Origin: Acetobacterium wieringae
GTDB lineage: Bacteria; Bacillota; Clostridia; Eubacteriales; Eubacteriaceae
Direction of reading: 5' to 3'
NCBI RefSeq assembly: GCF_026646375.1
Contig: NZ_JAIPPU010000009.1
Span: 88,746 to 152,745 of the forward strand
Length of the DNA: 64,000 bases
Below, one piece after another: positions 8,329 to 17,791 of the stretch. Every line of letters starts with the position of its first letter. Position 1 is the first letter of the stretch. The notes beneath the pieces were generated by a model that was not told the DNA's origin, did no database searches, and saw only the letters and a program-made list of their open reading frames with translations. Both the position numbers and the translations under genes were made by a program.

Positions 8329-9636
8329 ATGAGTCCTAGTATCGGGAATAAAAGATGGAAGATCGTATTTATGTTGACGGTTTGTTACATAGTTTTATAT
8401 ATGGATCGGTCGTGCATGTCCATGGCCGGACCTGCAATGATGAAATATTTCAATTGGAATGCCACTCAATTCGGTTTGGTTTCTACCGCTTTTTTCATTG
8501 GTTATGCCTGTACTCAACTATTGGGGGGATGGTTGGCTGATCGTTTTGGCGGGGGTAAAATTGTCATGTTTGGAGCACTGTGGTGGTCTGTTTTTGTTTT
8601 TTTAACGCCGTTTGGAGCTACCCTGGGACTGATGATTGCAATACGGATTTTCATGGGAATGGGTGAAGGTGTGTCATTGCCGGCAATGTCTACGATTATT
8701 GCCCAATGGATTCCAAAAAAAGAATCAGGTTTGGCGTGGGGCGTCAGCATCATGGGCGTTTCCATCGGGATTGCCCTGGCCATGCCGATTTCAGCCGGGA
8801 TAATCAATACCTGGGGATGGGAAATGGTATTTCATATCTTTGCTTTTCTGGCACCGGTTTGGGTAATTATCTGGTGGAAATTCGGAAAAGACAAGCCGGA
8901 AGATTGTTTGACGGTCAGTCCGGAAGAACTAAAATACATCCGTTCAGATCAGGAGCTTCAAATTGATCATTCCGGGAAGGCGGTCAACTTAACAACAAAA
9001 GATATTTTTTCGACACCGTCGGTATGGACTGGTGCGATCTCATTTTTCTGTACCAATTATCTGTTTTATTTATTCATGACCTGGTTACCCACCTATTTTG
9101 TCAAAGGGCGGGGTTTTGAAATGAATACCAGCGCGATCTACACCATGATGCCCTACATGGTTGCAACGGTAACCTATCCGCTGGGAGGGTGGCTGGCAGA
9201 TCGAGCGGCCAGTAAATTTGGTCATAATCTGGGCAGAAAGCTGTTTCCGTTGTTGGGCATGGTCGGAGCTGGGATTTTACTGATATTGGGATCACGGGCT
9301 GCAACATCAGTGGCAGCGGTGGCTTTTATCTCAGCATCGAATGGCTTGCTCTGTCTGACAATGGGCGGGTATTATTCCATGCCAATCGTGTTTTCGCCAA
9401 AGAACGCGGGAAAAATCACCGGGCTTTATGCAACCTGTGCAACCATTGGTGGGATTGTTGCGCCCTTGCTAACAGGAATTGTAGTGGATCATTACGGCTA
9501 TAACTATGCATTGTATTTGGGTGCCGGGATATCGATAACCGGAGCGATAATTTTATTGACCAGTCAGGTTCGGCCAATCGTTCCGATTTCAGAGCGGCAA
9601 AGGGATAAGCAACAGATCGTTACCGAGAACGAATAA
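8329..9636 (+). CDS. MFS transporter, anion:cation symporter-like
   Basis: 435 residues with about 12 membrane segments. The helix 2-3 loop is 'GGWLADRFGGGKIV', an MFS signature, repeated in the second half as 'GGWLADRAASKFGHNLGRK'. It shares helix 1 features ('MDRSCMSMAGPAMMKYFNWNATQFGLVSTAFFIGY') with the MFS protein at 3622-4971, so the two are paralogous organic-anion carriers. It is divergent from the LysR gene across the operator at 8225-8251, has AAAGGGAAAAAGC before its ATG, and is followed by a 20-base-stem terminator. It is likely induced by the LysR protein in response to its substrate. Confidence 0.87.
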   Translation: MSPSIGNKRWKIVFMLTVCYIVLYMDRSCMSMAGPAMMKYFNWNATQFGLVSTAFFIGYACTQLLGGWLADRFGGGKIVMFGALWWSVFVFLTPFGATLGLMIAIRIFMGMGEGVSLPAMSTIIAQWIPKKESGLAWGVSIMGVSIGIALAMPISAGIINTWGWEMVFHIFAFLAPVWVIIWWKFGKDKPEDCLTVSPEELKYIRSDQELQIDHSGKAVNLTTKDIFSTPSVWTGAISFFCTNYLFYLFMTWLPTYFVKGRGFEMNTSAIYTMMPYMVATVTYPLGGWLADRAASKFGHNLGRKLFPLLGMVGAGILLILGSRAATSVAAVAFISASNGLLCLTMGGYYSMPIVFSPKNAGKITGLYATCATIGGIVAPLLTGIVVDHYGYNYALYLGAGISITGAIILLTSQVRPIVPISERQRDKQQIVTENE

Positions 9637-9640
9637 ATAC

Positions 9641-9697
9641 AAGCGCCCATATCAATGAATGGTTTGGATTAACTATTCATTGATATGGGCGCTTTAA
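9641..9697. terminator. 20-bp perfect-stem terminator, possibly two-way
   Basis: Arms 9641-9660 and 9675-9694 are perfectly complementary over 20 bases around a 14-base loop. The stem lies between the convergent MFS gene and the Ca-binding protein gene. The T-run after the stem is short (TTT), so it may act in both directions. Confidence 0.75.
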
Positions 9698-9742
9698 ATA
9701 TGATGCTATTTGACAAAAATCATAGGAAAAGATTTTGAAATA

Positions 9743-10879
9743 TTATATCGTCAGATCGATATGTTGAATGGTGCCGGCCGAACCGTTTTCGTTTAAATAG
9801 ATCCCGGTACGCTGGAGTTGGCCGTTGGTCTGATTATTGGCCCCTTTAAGCGAAAAGCTGGTACTGACGTTGCCCAGATAAATGGCACCGACTCCTTTTT
9901 GACCCAGAGCCATCAAAACATCGTTGCCAGTGGCATCTTTGGACCAGATTTGCAATTTGTCATAAATGGCATCATTTTCATCGATCCAGTTATTGCCATC
10001 GCTATCATACTTGGCCAGATCGTCAAAACCGTTGCCGCTTTGCGGCCCGAAAAGTTCACTACCGTCATTAATGGTGCCGTCTCCATTGAGATCCAGAGCC
10101 AGAAAGCCGCTGCCGGGACCGACAAAGGAAATCTGATCGAGGGTGCCGTTAGCGTCAATATCAAAGGCGTATTTTTGCTCAGTGAGAGAGGCACTGCCAG
10201 TTCCGAAATTGATGACCAGCGGGTCGACTTGAACGGGTTCATTGCCAGCTTTTATATCCAGGTTGGACTGGGAGATAAATTCCCGGCTGAGATTTAATTG
10301 CAGATCGATATTAATCTCTCGGCCATCGGCAGTTGTCACTGAAGCCTGGGCCTGAAATGACGTGTTCTGGGATTCATAGTGAGTGACACTCTGATGGTAT
10401 TCAAAGCCGTCACTGGCAGGAACGCTGTTGCGGGTTTGCGCACCGGCTAAACCCTGAGCCCATCCGGTAGCAGCACTCAGCAGCGAACGTCGGGTGGAAT
10501 AGGCATTCTGAATCGCCTGATTCATTTTGGGGTCTTCCAGCGTGGCTTTTTGGGGCATCACAAATCTGATTTTTTTCTTGGTCAGTGCCTCAATCATCCG
10601 CTTTAGTAAGGTTAACTGTTGTTCTTCTTTGCTCGTCAGGGAGGGTGTTTCATCCTCTTCTGCGGTGGCCGACGATATCGGGGCCTGGTCGTTTAACTGT
10701 AGATTTTTAGCCGCTTCCGATATTTCAAGGGTATCCATTCCCTTGGCAGTAGCTATGGTTATGGTTGCTGTTTTAGAGTTGCCCTGAGCATCCCAGGTTC
10801 GCAACGATTCAACTGATTTCGTTGCTTCCTTATAACTGCTTTGGCTTGCCATCGTAACGCTTGAACTTTCGATTTTCAT
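9743..10879 (-). CDS. EF-hand-like calcium-binding protein of unknown role
   Basis: 378 residues. The C-terminal half holds EF-hand-like loops: 'DIDANGTLDQI' near 240, 'LDLNGDGTINDGSELFG' near 260 and 'YDSDGNNWIDENDAIYD' near 290. All have the D-x-N/D-x-D/N spacing of Ca2+ ligands. The block 'GDGTINDGSELFG...GNGFDDLAKYDSDGN' is a recurrent bacterial domain of unknown function, found in secreted or repeat-rich proteins. There is no signal peptide; the N-terminus is Ser/Thr/Gln-rich and low in complexity. The start ATG has GGAGGTGG just upstream on its strand. It stands alone between convergent MFS and thiC. Function is not recognised. Confidence 0.75.
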   Translation of the reverse strand: MKIESSSVTMASQSSYKEATKSVESLRTWDAQGNSKTATITIATAKGMDTLEISEAAKNLQLNDQAPISSATAEEDETPSLTSKEEQQLTLLKRMIEALTKKKIRFVMPQKATLEDPKMNQAIQNAYSTRRSLLSAATGWAQGLAGAQTRNSVPASDGFEYHQSVTHYESQNTSFQAQASVTTADGREINIDLQLNLSREFISQSNLDIKAGNEPVQVDPLVINFGTGSASLTEQKYAFDIDANGTLDQISFVGPGSGFLALDLNGDGTINDGSELFGPQSGNGFDDLAKYDSDGNNWIDENDAIYDKLQIWSKDATGNDVLMALGQKGVGAIYLGNVSTSFSLKGANNQTNGQLQRTGIYLNENGSAGTIQHIDLTI

Positions 10880-11001
10880 AAATCCACCTCCATGTTTTTA
10901 CGAAATGATTACGCCCCCAAAAGACGCAATCCGCTAACATGGATATCGACCAATCAAGAAAAAAGATAAGCAAAAATTGATCAAAAAACGAATAAAGTTG
11001 A

Positions 11002-12315
11002 TTAGTTCTCAGCGTGGAGGGTCACGGTTTGGCCATCCAGAATCATATTGGTGGTGCGCACGGCACACATTTTTCCGCACATTGAGCAGCTATGTTTTTC
11101 TTCAGTGGGAGTGCTTTCATAATAAGCTTGGGCCTTTTCGCCGTCAATGGCCAGCGCAAACATGGTCTCCCAGTCAATCTGGCGCCGGGCATCGGACATT
11201 TTATTATCCCAGTCTCGGGCGGAGGGAATGCCCTTTGCAATGTCGGCGGCGTGCGCGGCAATCTTGGTAGCAATGATGCCGTCTTTGACGTCATTGATAT
11301 CGGGCAGTCGCAAATGTTCGGCTGGCGTCACATAACAAAGAAAATCGGCACCGTTGGCAGCAGCGATGGCACCGCCAATGGCGGCGGTAATGTGGTCATA
11401 GCCCGGAGCCACATCGGTGACCAGCGGACCGAGGACATAGAAAGGCGCGTTGTGACACAGCTTTTTCTGAATCACCATATTGGCGGCAATCTCGTTGATG
11501 CCCATATGGCCGGGGCCTTCAACCATGACCTGAACGTCCTTGGCCCAGGCCCGTTTGGTCAGATGACCCAGTTCAATCAGTTCACTGAGCTGCGAAGCAT
11601 CAGAGCTGTCGTCAATACAGCCGGGGCGCAGGGCATCCCCTAAACTGATGGTGACATCAAACTCCCGGAGAATTTCTAAAAACTCGTCGTAATATTCATA
11701 AAAGGGATTCTCGTTGCCGGTCATTTCCATCCATGCAAAGATCAGCGAGCCGCCCCGGGAGACAATATTGGTGCGTCGCCCAGATCGTTTAAAGGCTTCC
11801 ACCGCCCGCTTATTGATTCCAGCGTGGATGGTCATAAAGTCCACACCTTCTTCGGCATGGGCCCGAACCACCCGCATAAAATCCTGGGCGGTAATCGCCT
11901 GCAGATCTTTTTCCAGGTAGCCGATGGCATCGTACATCGGAACGGTGCCGATCATTGCTGGCGACAGTTCAATCAGTTGTTTTCGAAAGGTGTTGGTTTT
12001 GCCATAGTTACTTAAATCCATAATCGCTTCGGCCCCAAATTTCAGGGACAGTCTGACCTTTTCCAGCTCCAGTGTATAATCGTTACAATCCCCTGAGACC
12101 CCCAGATTGACATTGATTTTGGTTTTTAGACCAGTACCGATGCCTTCCGGCGACAGGGTGAGATGTCGGACATTGGCCGGGATGGCAACCTGACCACTGG
12201 CGACCAAAGCCATCAGTTTGGTTACATCGAGACCTTCTTTTTGGGCCACGGTTTTCATTTCCGGGGTGATAAGCCCCTTTTTTGCCGCCTCCATTTGGGT
12301 TTGGTAATTTTTCAC
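11002..12315 (-). CDS. thiC: Phosphomethylpyrimidine synthase
   Basis: 437 residues, the short form without the N-terminal extension of the enterobacterial enzyme. It converts aminoimidazole ribotide to HMP-phosphate for thiamine with S-adenosylmethionine and an iron-sulfur cluster. Conserved stretches include '[16 protein letters not shown]', '[17 protein letters not shown]' and '[12 protein letters not shown]'. The cluster Cys triad near the end is 'CSMCGKMC', that is C-x2-C-x3-C, one residue shorter in the second gap than the classical C-x2-C-x4-C. The start is GTG at 12315 with AAAGGAA upstream. A TPP riboswitch, a terminator hairpin and a consensus promoter precede it, so it should be switched off by thiamine pyrophosphate. 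Confidence 0.96.
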   Translation of the reverse strand: MKNYQTQMEAAKKGLITPEMKTVAQKEGLDVTKLMALVASGQVAIPANVRHLTLSPEGIGTGLKTKINVNLGVSGDCNDYTLELEKVRLSLKFGAEAIMDLSNYGKTNTFRKQLIELSPAMIGTVPMYDAIGYLEKDLQAITAQDFMRVVRAHAEEGVDFMTIHAGINKRAVEAFKRSGRRTNIVSRGGSLIFAWMEMTGNENPFYEYYDEFLEILREFDVTISLGDALRPGCIDDSSDASQLSELIELGHLTKRAWAKDVQVMVEGPGHMGINEIAANMVIQKKLCHNAPFYVLGPLVTDVAPGYDHITAAIGGAIAAANGADFLCYVTPAEHLRLPDINDVKDGIIATKIAAHAADIAKGIPSARDWDNKMSDARRQIDWETMFALAIDGEKAQAYYESTPTEEKHSCSMCGKMCAVRTTNMILDGQTVTLHAEN

Positions 12316-12350
12316 AAGCGTTTCCTTTCTGATTTAAAATCTGGGGTAAT

Positions 12351-12381
12351 AAAAAAGTGCCTTCCATAATAGGAAAGCACT
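12351..12381 (-). terminator. Terminator of the TPP-riboswitch leader
   Basis: On the minus strand AGTGCTTTCC (12381-12372) pairs with GGAAGGCACT (12365-12356) and is followed by a run of T. It lies between the TPP aptamer and thiC, so TPP binding probably acts by premature termination. Confidence 0.8.
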
Positions 12382-12410
12382 GAACGTACGTATTAGAAAT
12401 TAAGCCAAAA

Positions 12411-12490
12411 CGCCTTGCATCCCTACGTTAGTATTAACTAACAGGTTCAAAGGGTCAGGTTTTAACCTTCTCAACAATAAGTCCCCCCGC
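12411..12490 (-). ncRNA. TPP riboswitch (THI element)
   Basis: Read on the minus strand, the aptamer core is plain: GGGGG at the 5' side, then 'TTGAGA', 'ACCCTTTGAACCTG', a variable arm, and 'AACGTAGGGATGCAAGG' at the 3' side. These are the conserved TPP-binding elements. It lies in the leader of thiC. Confidence 0.95.
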
Positions 12491-12511
12491 AAAATATATT
12501 TAATTGTCAGC

Positions 12512-12539
12512 ATTATATCATGAAAAATGAAAATGTCAA
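12512..12539 (-). promoter_or_regulatory. Consensus promoter for thiC
   Basis: On the minus strand TTGACA (12539-12534), a 16-base spacer and TATAAT (12517-12512) with an extended TGA just before it. The predicted start of transcription falls just ahead of the TPP aptamer. Confidence 0.8.
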
Positions 12540-12588
12540 GATGAAAGAGCCGATCGGATGGGTTGCAAAATAGCGAAAAACCCAGCGA

Positions 12589-14373
12589 CTATATAGGCAG
12601 TGTTCTCAATAATTGGGAAAAGTCGGGATCATCCAGAGGGCCGCTCCACCAAGATCCTTGGAGATAATCGCATTGGTGCTGCTGTAAATAGTCTGCTTGG
12701 GTCTGGGTTTGTACACCTTTGGCAAAAACTTCCAGTTTCAACTGGTGTGCGAATAAAACCATGGCCGCAAGGAGATGAGCCGTTTCATTACCATCATTAA
12801 TGGCATCGATATAGTTCTGTGCAATATTAATTGTATCAATGGACAAGGTCTGAAGTTCGTTAATATAGCTCATGATTTTGCCAAAATCATCCAGGGAAAT
12901 AAGAATATCAGCTAAGCGGAGTTCCTTGATCACCTCGGCCAGCTGCGGGGGAGCCGCCATAAAAGTCGATTCACTGATTTCAAATTCCAGGTTGCTGCCG
13001 ACCATACCCGCTTTGGCCAGGGTCGTTTTTACCATCGGAACAAAGCCTGGATCCAGAAGTTCAACAGCAGAAATATGAATTGACATAATCAGCGGTGCGT
13101 CGTAAATGGATTTAAATTTCTGGTATTTTTCGCAGGCTGTGTGAAGAATCCACTGCCCCAACAATGGCATCAGACCATTTTTTTCGGCAATCGGCAAAAA
13201 AATCTCCGGACTGACGTTACCCAGGTCACCAGAATTCCAGCGTGTCAAAACCTCGAAACCCCGCAATTGTCGGGAGTCAGCTGCGAATTGCGGCTGAAAG
13301 ACCTGATAAAATTCATTGTTTTCGAGAGCCAGGTTGAAGTAATGGGTGTAATCCAGCTTTGCAGATGGTTCGGCATTTTTTTTCTGATTAAAAAACTCAA
13401 TGCCGGCGGTCTTATGGGTTTTAGCCTGGTACATTGCATGATCGGCGGATTTTAAAAGTTCAGCTGAAGTACTGCCATCTTCGGGGTAGCGGGACAAACC
13501 GAAACTGGCCCGAACTGGCAGGGGCCTATTTTCAATGATCAGATCATCGATGAGTTGTTGCCGTAAATTTTCAATGTAGCTAAAAAGGGCAGCATCAGTC
13601 AGGGGACGTTTAATGATTAAGGCAAACTCATCACCGCCCAGTCGCCCCAGCATATCATCGTCATGAATGGCATCCTTTAGTTTAGCAGAAACCCCTTGGA
13701 GCAATAAGTCCCCCACATGGTGACCTAAGGTATCATTGACTTGCTTAAAGTCATCCAGGTCGATAAAAGCGAGGGCAAAATGAAGATCGGGTTCCTCAAT
13801 CGAGGTGATCAGTTGATCGATTCGATTGATCAGCATTTTACGATTCGGTAATTCGGTGAGCATGTCAATAAAGGCCATACGGCTTAATTTCTCTTCGTTA
13901 GATTTAATAATTTGGTTGTAGGCTGTCAGCAGATCATTTTGTTCAGCCATTTTCTGGTTTTTAACGGTGATTTCATCGATCTTCCGGTGATAATTAACAA
14001 TGAACAAATAAATTATGGAGATGATAAATATCGTGGAGATCGGAACGATAACCATCGGTTTACCATGTATACCCGGTTGATTAAATCCGGAAAGACTAAC
14101 ACTGAGAATCAGCAACAGGTTTAACAAAACGGATAGAACATAACCCCATTTTTTGATGCGAATCGTCAGAAAAATTGAAATAAATACTTGAACTTGTGAA
14201 AGAATCACGCCGATATCGGCAACGGTCTTTAATTGAGAATCCAGAAAGCCGAGTAGGATAAAAAAGGCAATACAAAGTGTGCCGGTAATCCATTGAATGA
14301 TTGCATTGCCGGAAAGGTAGGCTTCATTATCAAAGATGTGGCTAAGAGGACCTGGCTTATTTTTATCTGACAT
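12589..14373 (-). CDS. Membrane GGDEF protein with degenerate EAL domain
   Basis: 594 residues. About five membrane segments fill residues 20-125, then a short linker and a GGDEF domain with an intact 'RLGGDEF' near 244. The inhibitory RxxD site upstream reads 'HDDD', so product inhibition is probably lost. The EAL domain starts as 'GFEVLTRW' (EVL), but the metal-binding Asn of 'SVNLS' is His ('SIHIS'), the 'LKID' motif reads 'INIA', and 'AEGVET' reads 'AKGVQT'. Phosphodiesterase activity is therefore unlikely and the domain may only bind c-di-GMP. Likely net role is c-di-GMP synthesis. It is divergent from another c-di-GMP gene at 14674. Confidence 0.88.
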   Translation of the reverse strand: MSDKNKPGPLSHIFDNEAYLSGNAIIQWITGTLCIAFFILLGFLDSQLKTVADIGVILSQVQVFISIFLTIRIKKWGYVLSVLLNLLLILSVSLSGFNQPGIHGKPMVIVPISTIFIISIIYLFIVNYHRKIDEITVKNQKMAEQNDLLTAYNQIIKSNEEKLSRMAFIDMLTELPNRKMLINRIDQLITSIEEPDLHFALAFIDLDDFKQVNDTLGHHVGDLLLQGVSAKLKDAIHDDDMLGRLGGDEFALIIKRPLTDAALFSYIENLRQQLIDDLIIENRPLPVRASFGLSRYPEDGSTSAELLKSADHAMYQAKTHKTAGIEFFNQKKNAEPSAKLDYTHYFNLALENNEFYQVFQPQFAADSRQLRGFEVLTRWNSGDLGNVSPEIFLPIAEKNGLMPLLGQWILHTACEKYQKFKSIYDAPLIMSIHISAVELLDPGFVPMVKTTLAKAGMVGSNLEFEISESTFMAAPPQLAEVIKELRLADILISLDDFGKIMSYINELQTLSIDTINIAQNYIDAINDGNETAHLLAAMVLFAHQLKLEVFAKGVQTQTQADYLQQHQCDYLQGSWWSGPLDDPDFSQLLRTLPI

Positions 14374-14673
14374 AAAGGATACTCCTTTCTGAGCGGGGAT
14401 CGGATTAAATATTACGGTTAAAATAATAAATAGGGTCTGTCATTTTTGTTTGATTATTGATATGATAAGATCAAGTAATTCTTTCATTTATAATACCCCA
14501 GGGTGATTGAAGCAATCAGAGATTGAGCAGGATGAGCGCAGAAATTTCTAATTGCGGTTTTTGATGAGAATGAAACAGTAACGGATTGATTTAAAGAATT
14601 GATAGCTAGCCAGTATCGTGAAAACGATCGACAAACGATAACAGATAATCGAAGAAAATAGAGATGGTGTCAG
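14374..14673. other. 300-base divergent intergenic region
   Basis: Lies between two divergent c-di-GMP signalling genes and must hold both promoters. It is AT-rich. I see no riboswitch core, long palindrome or small gene with a ribosome site in it. Confidence 0.5.
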
Positions 14674-17124
14674 ATGAAACTGAAATACAAAACAATTATA
14701 ATCGCCCTTTGCAGTGCGACAGTTCTACTGGGCGTCACCTATGGAATTTTTTATTGGGTTTTTTACGGCTATGTTGACGATGCCCAGCAAAATCAGATGG
14801 ATAAAGATTTTGAAATGGTTGAGACGATTATTGACAACGAAAAAGAAACATTCACTAGTATTTTAATAGATTGGGCTTTTTGGGACGATACGTATAATTA
14901 TATCAATGATCATAATCTAAATTATGTAACCGTTAATCTGAACGATGAAACCATGGAAAACCTCAATCTGAATATGATGCTTTTTATTGATCAAAACGGT
15001 GTGCTTGTTGGATCGGCTGAGTTCGACCTGACTGAAGAACAGGTTAGAACTTTGCTTGATAAAATTATGCAGAATAACTTTTATAGCGAGCTTCTGACTG
15101 AAGAAGCGGATAGTGCAACGGATTTGATGCTGTTGGAGGGACAACCCTATCTGATCGCCGTTGGGCGGGTCAGTAATTCCAGCCATAATGCGGTCAGTAA
15201 TGGCAGTATGGTGATGGTCAAAACCGTAGATGACGAAATGACAACTTATATTGAATCATTAACGGGCGTCAATGTGGAATTAAGAGAAGCCGTGTCTCCC
15301 GTTCTTGAAAATCAAATCAGCAAAAGAGAATTCGACGGAAAACCTTATCTCACGGCCAGTCGGCTTCTGCCGGACAGCAGTGGGGAAGAAATCATTGTGA
15401 TGACGATTTCCCGGATTGAAGAAAACTATAGTTTTATTAAACACCAATTTAATCTCTTTATGATCAGCTTTATCGGGTTACTCCTTTTGATTCTCAGCTT
15501 TGACTATTTTATAGTAAACCGTTATTTTCTAAAAAGAATAGAAAAGCTGATTGACTTTACCAAAGAGGTGGGAATAAAACGGGATACGACCCTATCGATC
15601 AGCATGGAAGGACAGGATGAACTAAAAACCCTGGCGGATTCCACCAATCAGATGCTTCAGGAAATTGATCAGGCGCATCAGCAGATAAAAATGATGGATG
15701 AGCGCTATCGTTTGATTATGGAAGCCACCAATGACGGCTATCTGGATGTTTGGCTACAAAAAAAAGAAGCTTATATCAGCCCCGAATGGAAACAATTAAT
15801 CGGTTATCAGGGGAAAGATGGCCATCAGCTTTATGAGGATTATTTTTTAAAAATACATGGAGATTGCAAAAACCGGTTGGAAAACAGTTTTATGGATATG
15901 CTTAGTGGTAAAGTTGACTACTTTGAGGGAGAATACCGGGTAATGTCGGAGCTTTATGGCATCATCTGGGTTTCTCATCGCGGCAAAGTGGTTCAACGTG
16001 ATCAGAATAACGAGCCGATTCGTTTTATCAGTACCCTTTCGAACATTACCCGAAGAAAAACCAATGAGGAAGAAATTCTCTTTTTGAGTTATTCAGATCC
16101 CCTGACCCGGCTCAAAAACCGGACTTACATGAAAAAACAGTTTGAAGCGCTCAGTCAGCAACAAAATCCCCACTATTTTATTATCATGTGTGATATCAAC
16201 GGTCTTAAATTAACCAACGATGCCTTTGGTCATCAGGAGGGGGATCAGGTAATTGTGGCGGTCAGCAACGTGCTAAGGCGGATCTGCCGTCCCACCGATT
16301 TTATTTCCCGATGGCCTGGTGATGAGTTTGTCATTTTGCTTAAGGACATTGACCAGGAAGGCGTCTGTCAGCTGATCCGGGAGATTACGGATGAAACGGA
16401 TAGAATTCGGGATTTCCACTTAAATATCAGTTTAGCCATGGGTTATGCAGAAAGCAATGTGGATCTGAAAAGGCCCGAAGATGTGTTGAATCTGGCTGAA
16501 AATCGGATGTACCGTAATAAGCTGATGGAAAGCAGCAGTTCCCGGAATGCCACGATCCGATCACTGGCCCGTACCCTACATGAAAAAAGTACGGAAACTG
16601 AAGCGCATACCATGCGGATTACCCAGTTAAGTAAAGCCCTGGGCAGCCGTTTAAATCTCCGCAAGGATCAGCTGGACGAATTGGAACTGTTATCACTGCT
16701 CCATGATATCGGTAAAATCGGGATCCCTGAATATATTCTGGATAAACCAGCCAAACTAAGTAAGGAAGAGTGGGAAATCATTAAAACCCATCCGGAAATC
16801 GGCTATCGGATTGCCAAGTCAACCCCAGCATTGGAACATATTGCCGAGGATATTCTGGCCCACCATGAAAAATATGATGGCAGTGGCTATCCCAATGGAT
16901 TAAAAGGAGAGGCTATTCCCTACCTGGGTCGTATCATCAATGTAATTGATTCCTTTGATGTCATGACCCACAGCCGCAGCTATAAAAAAGCCAGTGATTT
17001 GTCCTATGCCATCAGCGAGCTTAAAAGCTGCTCCGGAACCCAGTTTGATCCGGAAATCGTCAGAGTCTTTCTAAAGATGATTGAAGAAGAAGGTTTGCCG
17101 ATACAGCTGGAAATTTCAGTATGA
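14674..17124 (+). CDS. CHASE4-HAMP-PAS-GGDEF-HD-GYP sensor protein
   Basis: 816 residues. Membrane helix 1 is at about 8-30, followed by an extracellular CHASE4 domain ('IDWAFWDDTYNYI' near 69), membrane helix 2 at about 263-285, a HAMP linker, a PAS domain at about 345-465, a GGDEF domain and a C-terminal HD-GYP domain. The GGDEF motif reads 'PGDEF' near 547, so cyclase activity is doubtful. The HD-GYP part is intact: 'LLHDIGKIGIP' near 675 and 'HHEKYDGSGYPNGL' near 728. The protein should therefore degrade c-di-GMP under control of an outside signal. The peroxiredoxin gene begins 55 bases downstream. Confidence 0.92.
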   Translation: MKLKYKTIIIALCSATVLLGVTYGIFYWVFYGYVDDAQQNQMDKDFEMVETIIDNEKETFTSILIDWAFWDDTYNYINDHNLNYVTVNLNDETMENLNLNMMLFIDQNGVLVGSAEFDLTEEQVRTLLDKIMQNNFYSELLTEEADSATDLMLLEGQPYLIAVGRVSNSSHNAVSNGSMVMVKTVDDEMTTYIESLTGVNVELREAVSPVLENQISKREFDGKPYLTASRLLPDSSGEEIIVMTISRIEENYSFIKHQFNLFMISFIGLLLLILSFDYFIVNRYFLKRIEKLIDFTKEVGIKRDTTLSISMEGQDELKTLADSTNQMLQEIDQAHQQIKMMDERYRLIMEATNDGYLDVWLQKKEAYISPEWKQLIGYQGKDGHQLYEDYFLKIHGDCKNRLENSFMDMLSGKVDYFEGEYRVMSELYGIIWVSHRGKVVQRDQNNEPIRFISTLSNITRRKTNEEEILFLSYSDPLTRLKNRTYMKKQFEALSQQQNPHYFIIMCDINGLKLTNDAFGHQEGDQVIVAVSNVLRRICRPTDFISRWPGDEFVILLKDIDQEGVCQLIREITDETDRIRDFHLNISLAMGYAESNVDLKRPEDVLNLAENRMYRNKLMESSSSRNATIRSLARTLHEKSTETEAHTMRITQLSKALGSRLNLRKDQLDELELLSLLHDIGKIGIPEYILDKPAKLSKEEWEIIKTHPEIGYRIAKSTPALEHIAEDILAHHEKYDGSGYPNGLKGEAIPYLGRIINVIDSFDVMTHSRSYKKASDLSYAISELKSCSGTQFDPEIVRVFLKMIEEEGLPIQLEISV

Positions 17125-17179
17125 ATCAATAGTCAGGAAAATTAAAGTTGACAATAATAAATTTAAGGAGGAATCGGAT

Positions 17180-17635
17180 ATGACAGAAATCATTCAATTA
17201 GGGGCCATGGCACCAGATTTTACGTTGGTCGATCAAAATGGTGAGGTGGTCACCCTGAGTCAGTTTAAAGGGAAAAAAGTGCTTTTGTCCTGGCATCCAC
17301 TGGCCTGGACGTCGGTATGCACGGACCAGATGCGTTCGCTGGATCGTAATGCGGATCGTTTTGCTGGGAAGAATACCGTGGTATTGGGGCTCAGTGTTGA
17401 TCCCGAGCCATGCAAATCAGTATGGGCCCGGGCGTTATGTCTAAAACAGCTGAAGATCCTTTCTGATTTTAATCCCCTGGGAGCGGTTGCCCGGGCCTAT
17501 GGGATCTTCAGCCCCGAACATGGCGCTTCCAAACGGGCTAATATCCTGATCAATGAAGTGGGGATGGTGATCTGGGTCAAAAAATATGAGATTCGAACCC
17601 TGCCGGATGTGGAAGAGGTATTGGGAAAACTGTAA
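17180..17635 (+). CDS. Peroxiredoxin (AhpC/TSA family)
   Basis: 151 residues from ATG 17180, chosen because AAGGAGG lies at 17165-17171. It has the thioredoxin-like peroxiredoxin fold: 'APDFTLVDQNGEVVTLSQFKGK', then the active-site loop 'HPLAWTSVCTDQM' with peroxidatic Cys47. The usual T-x-x-C spacing is kept although the sequence differs from 'TFVCP'. Further Cys residues near 78 and 88 could serve as resolving Cys. It reduces peroxides, useful to an anaerobe exposed to oxygen. It stands just before the terpenoid operon but a hairpin terminator at 17714-17738 separates them. Confidence 0.88.
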   Translation: MTEIIQLGAMAPDFTLVDQNGEVVTLSQFKGKKVLLSWHPLAWTSVCTDQMRSLDRNADRFAGKNTVVLGLSVDPEPCKSVWARALCLKQLKILSDFNPLGAVARAYGIFSPEHGASKRANILINEVGMVIWVKKYEIRTLPDVEEVLGKL

Positions 17636-17713
17636 AAAACAGTCGTTTTTGATACAGCGATGCCCCAGTCCCCGGATCGAGAAACTGTTTGGTAAAGGTA
17701 TTCGCCTGACGAT

Positions 17714-17738
17714 ACCCTGGGTAACCAGGGTGTTTTTT
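17714..17738 (+). terminator. Terminator after the peroxiredoxin gene
   Basis: ACCCTGG (17714-17720) and CCAGGGT (17725-17731) form a stem with a GTAA loop followed by a run of six T. Confidence 0.8.
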
Positions 17739-17791
17739 GAATTGTTTCGGGTATAAAAATAAACAGATTTCAAATGAAGGGATGAGAAAGC

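Noticed and set aside
9818..10297. Open frame on the plus strand over the Ca-binding protein gene
   Set aside because: Shadow of the repeat-rich coding strand; the opposite frame has clear Ca-loop motifs and a good ribosome site.
17081..17179. N-terminal extension of the peroxiredoxin frame
   Set aside because: It overlaps the preceding sensor gene; a strong AAGGAGG site sets the start at 17180.
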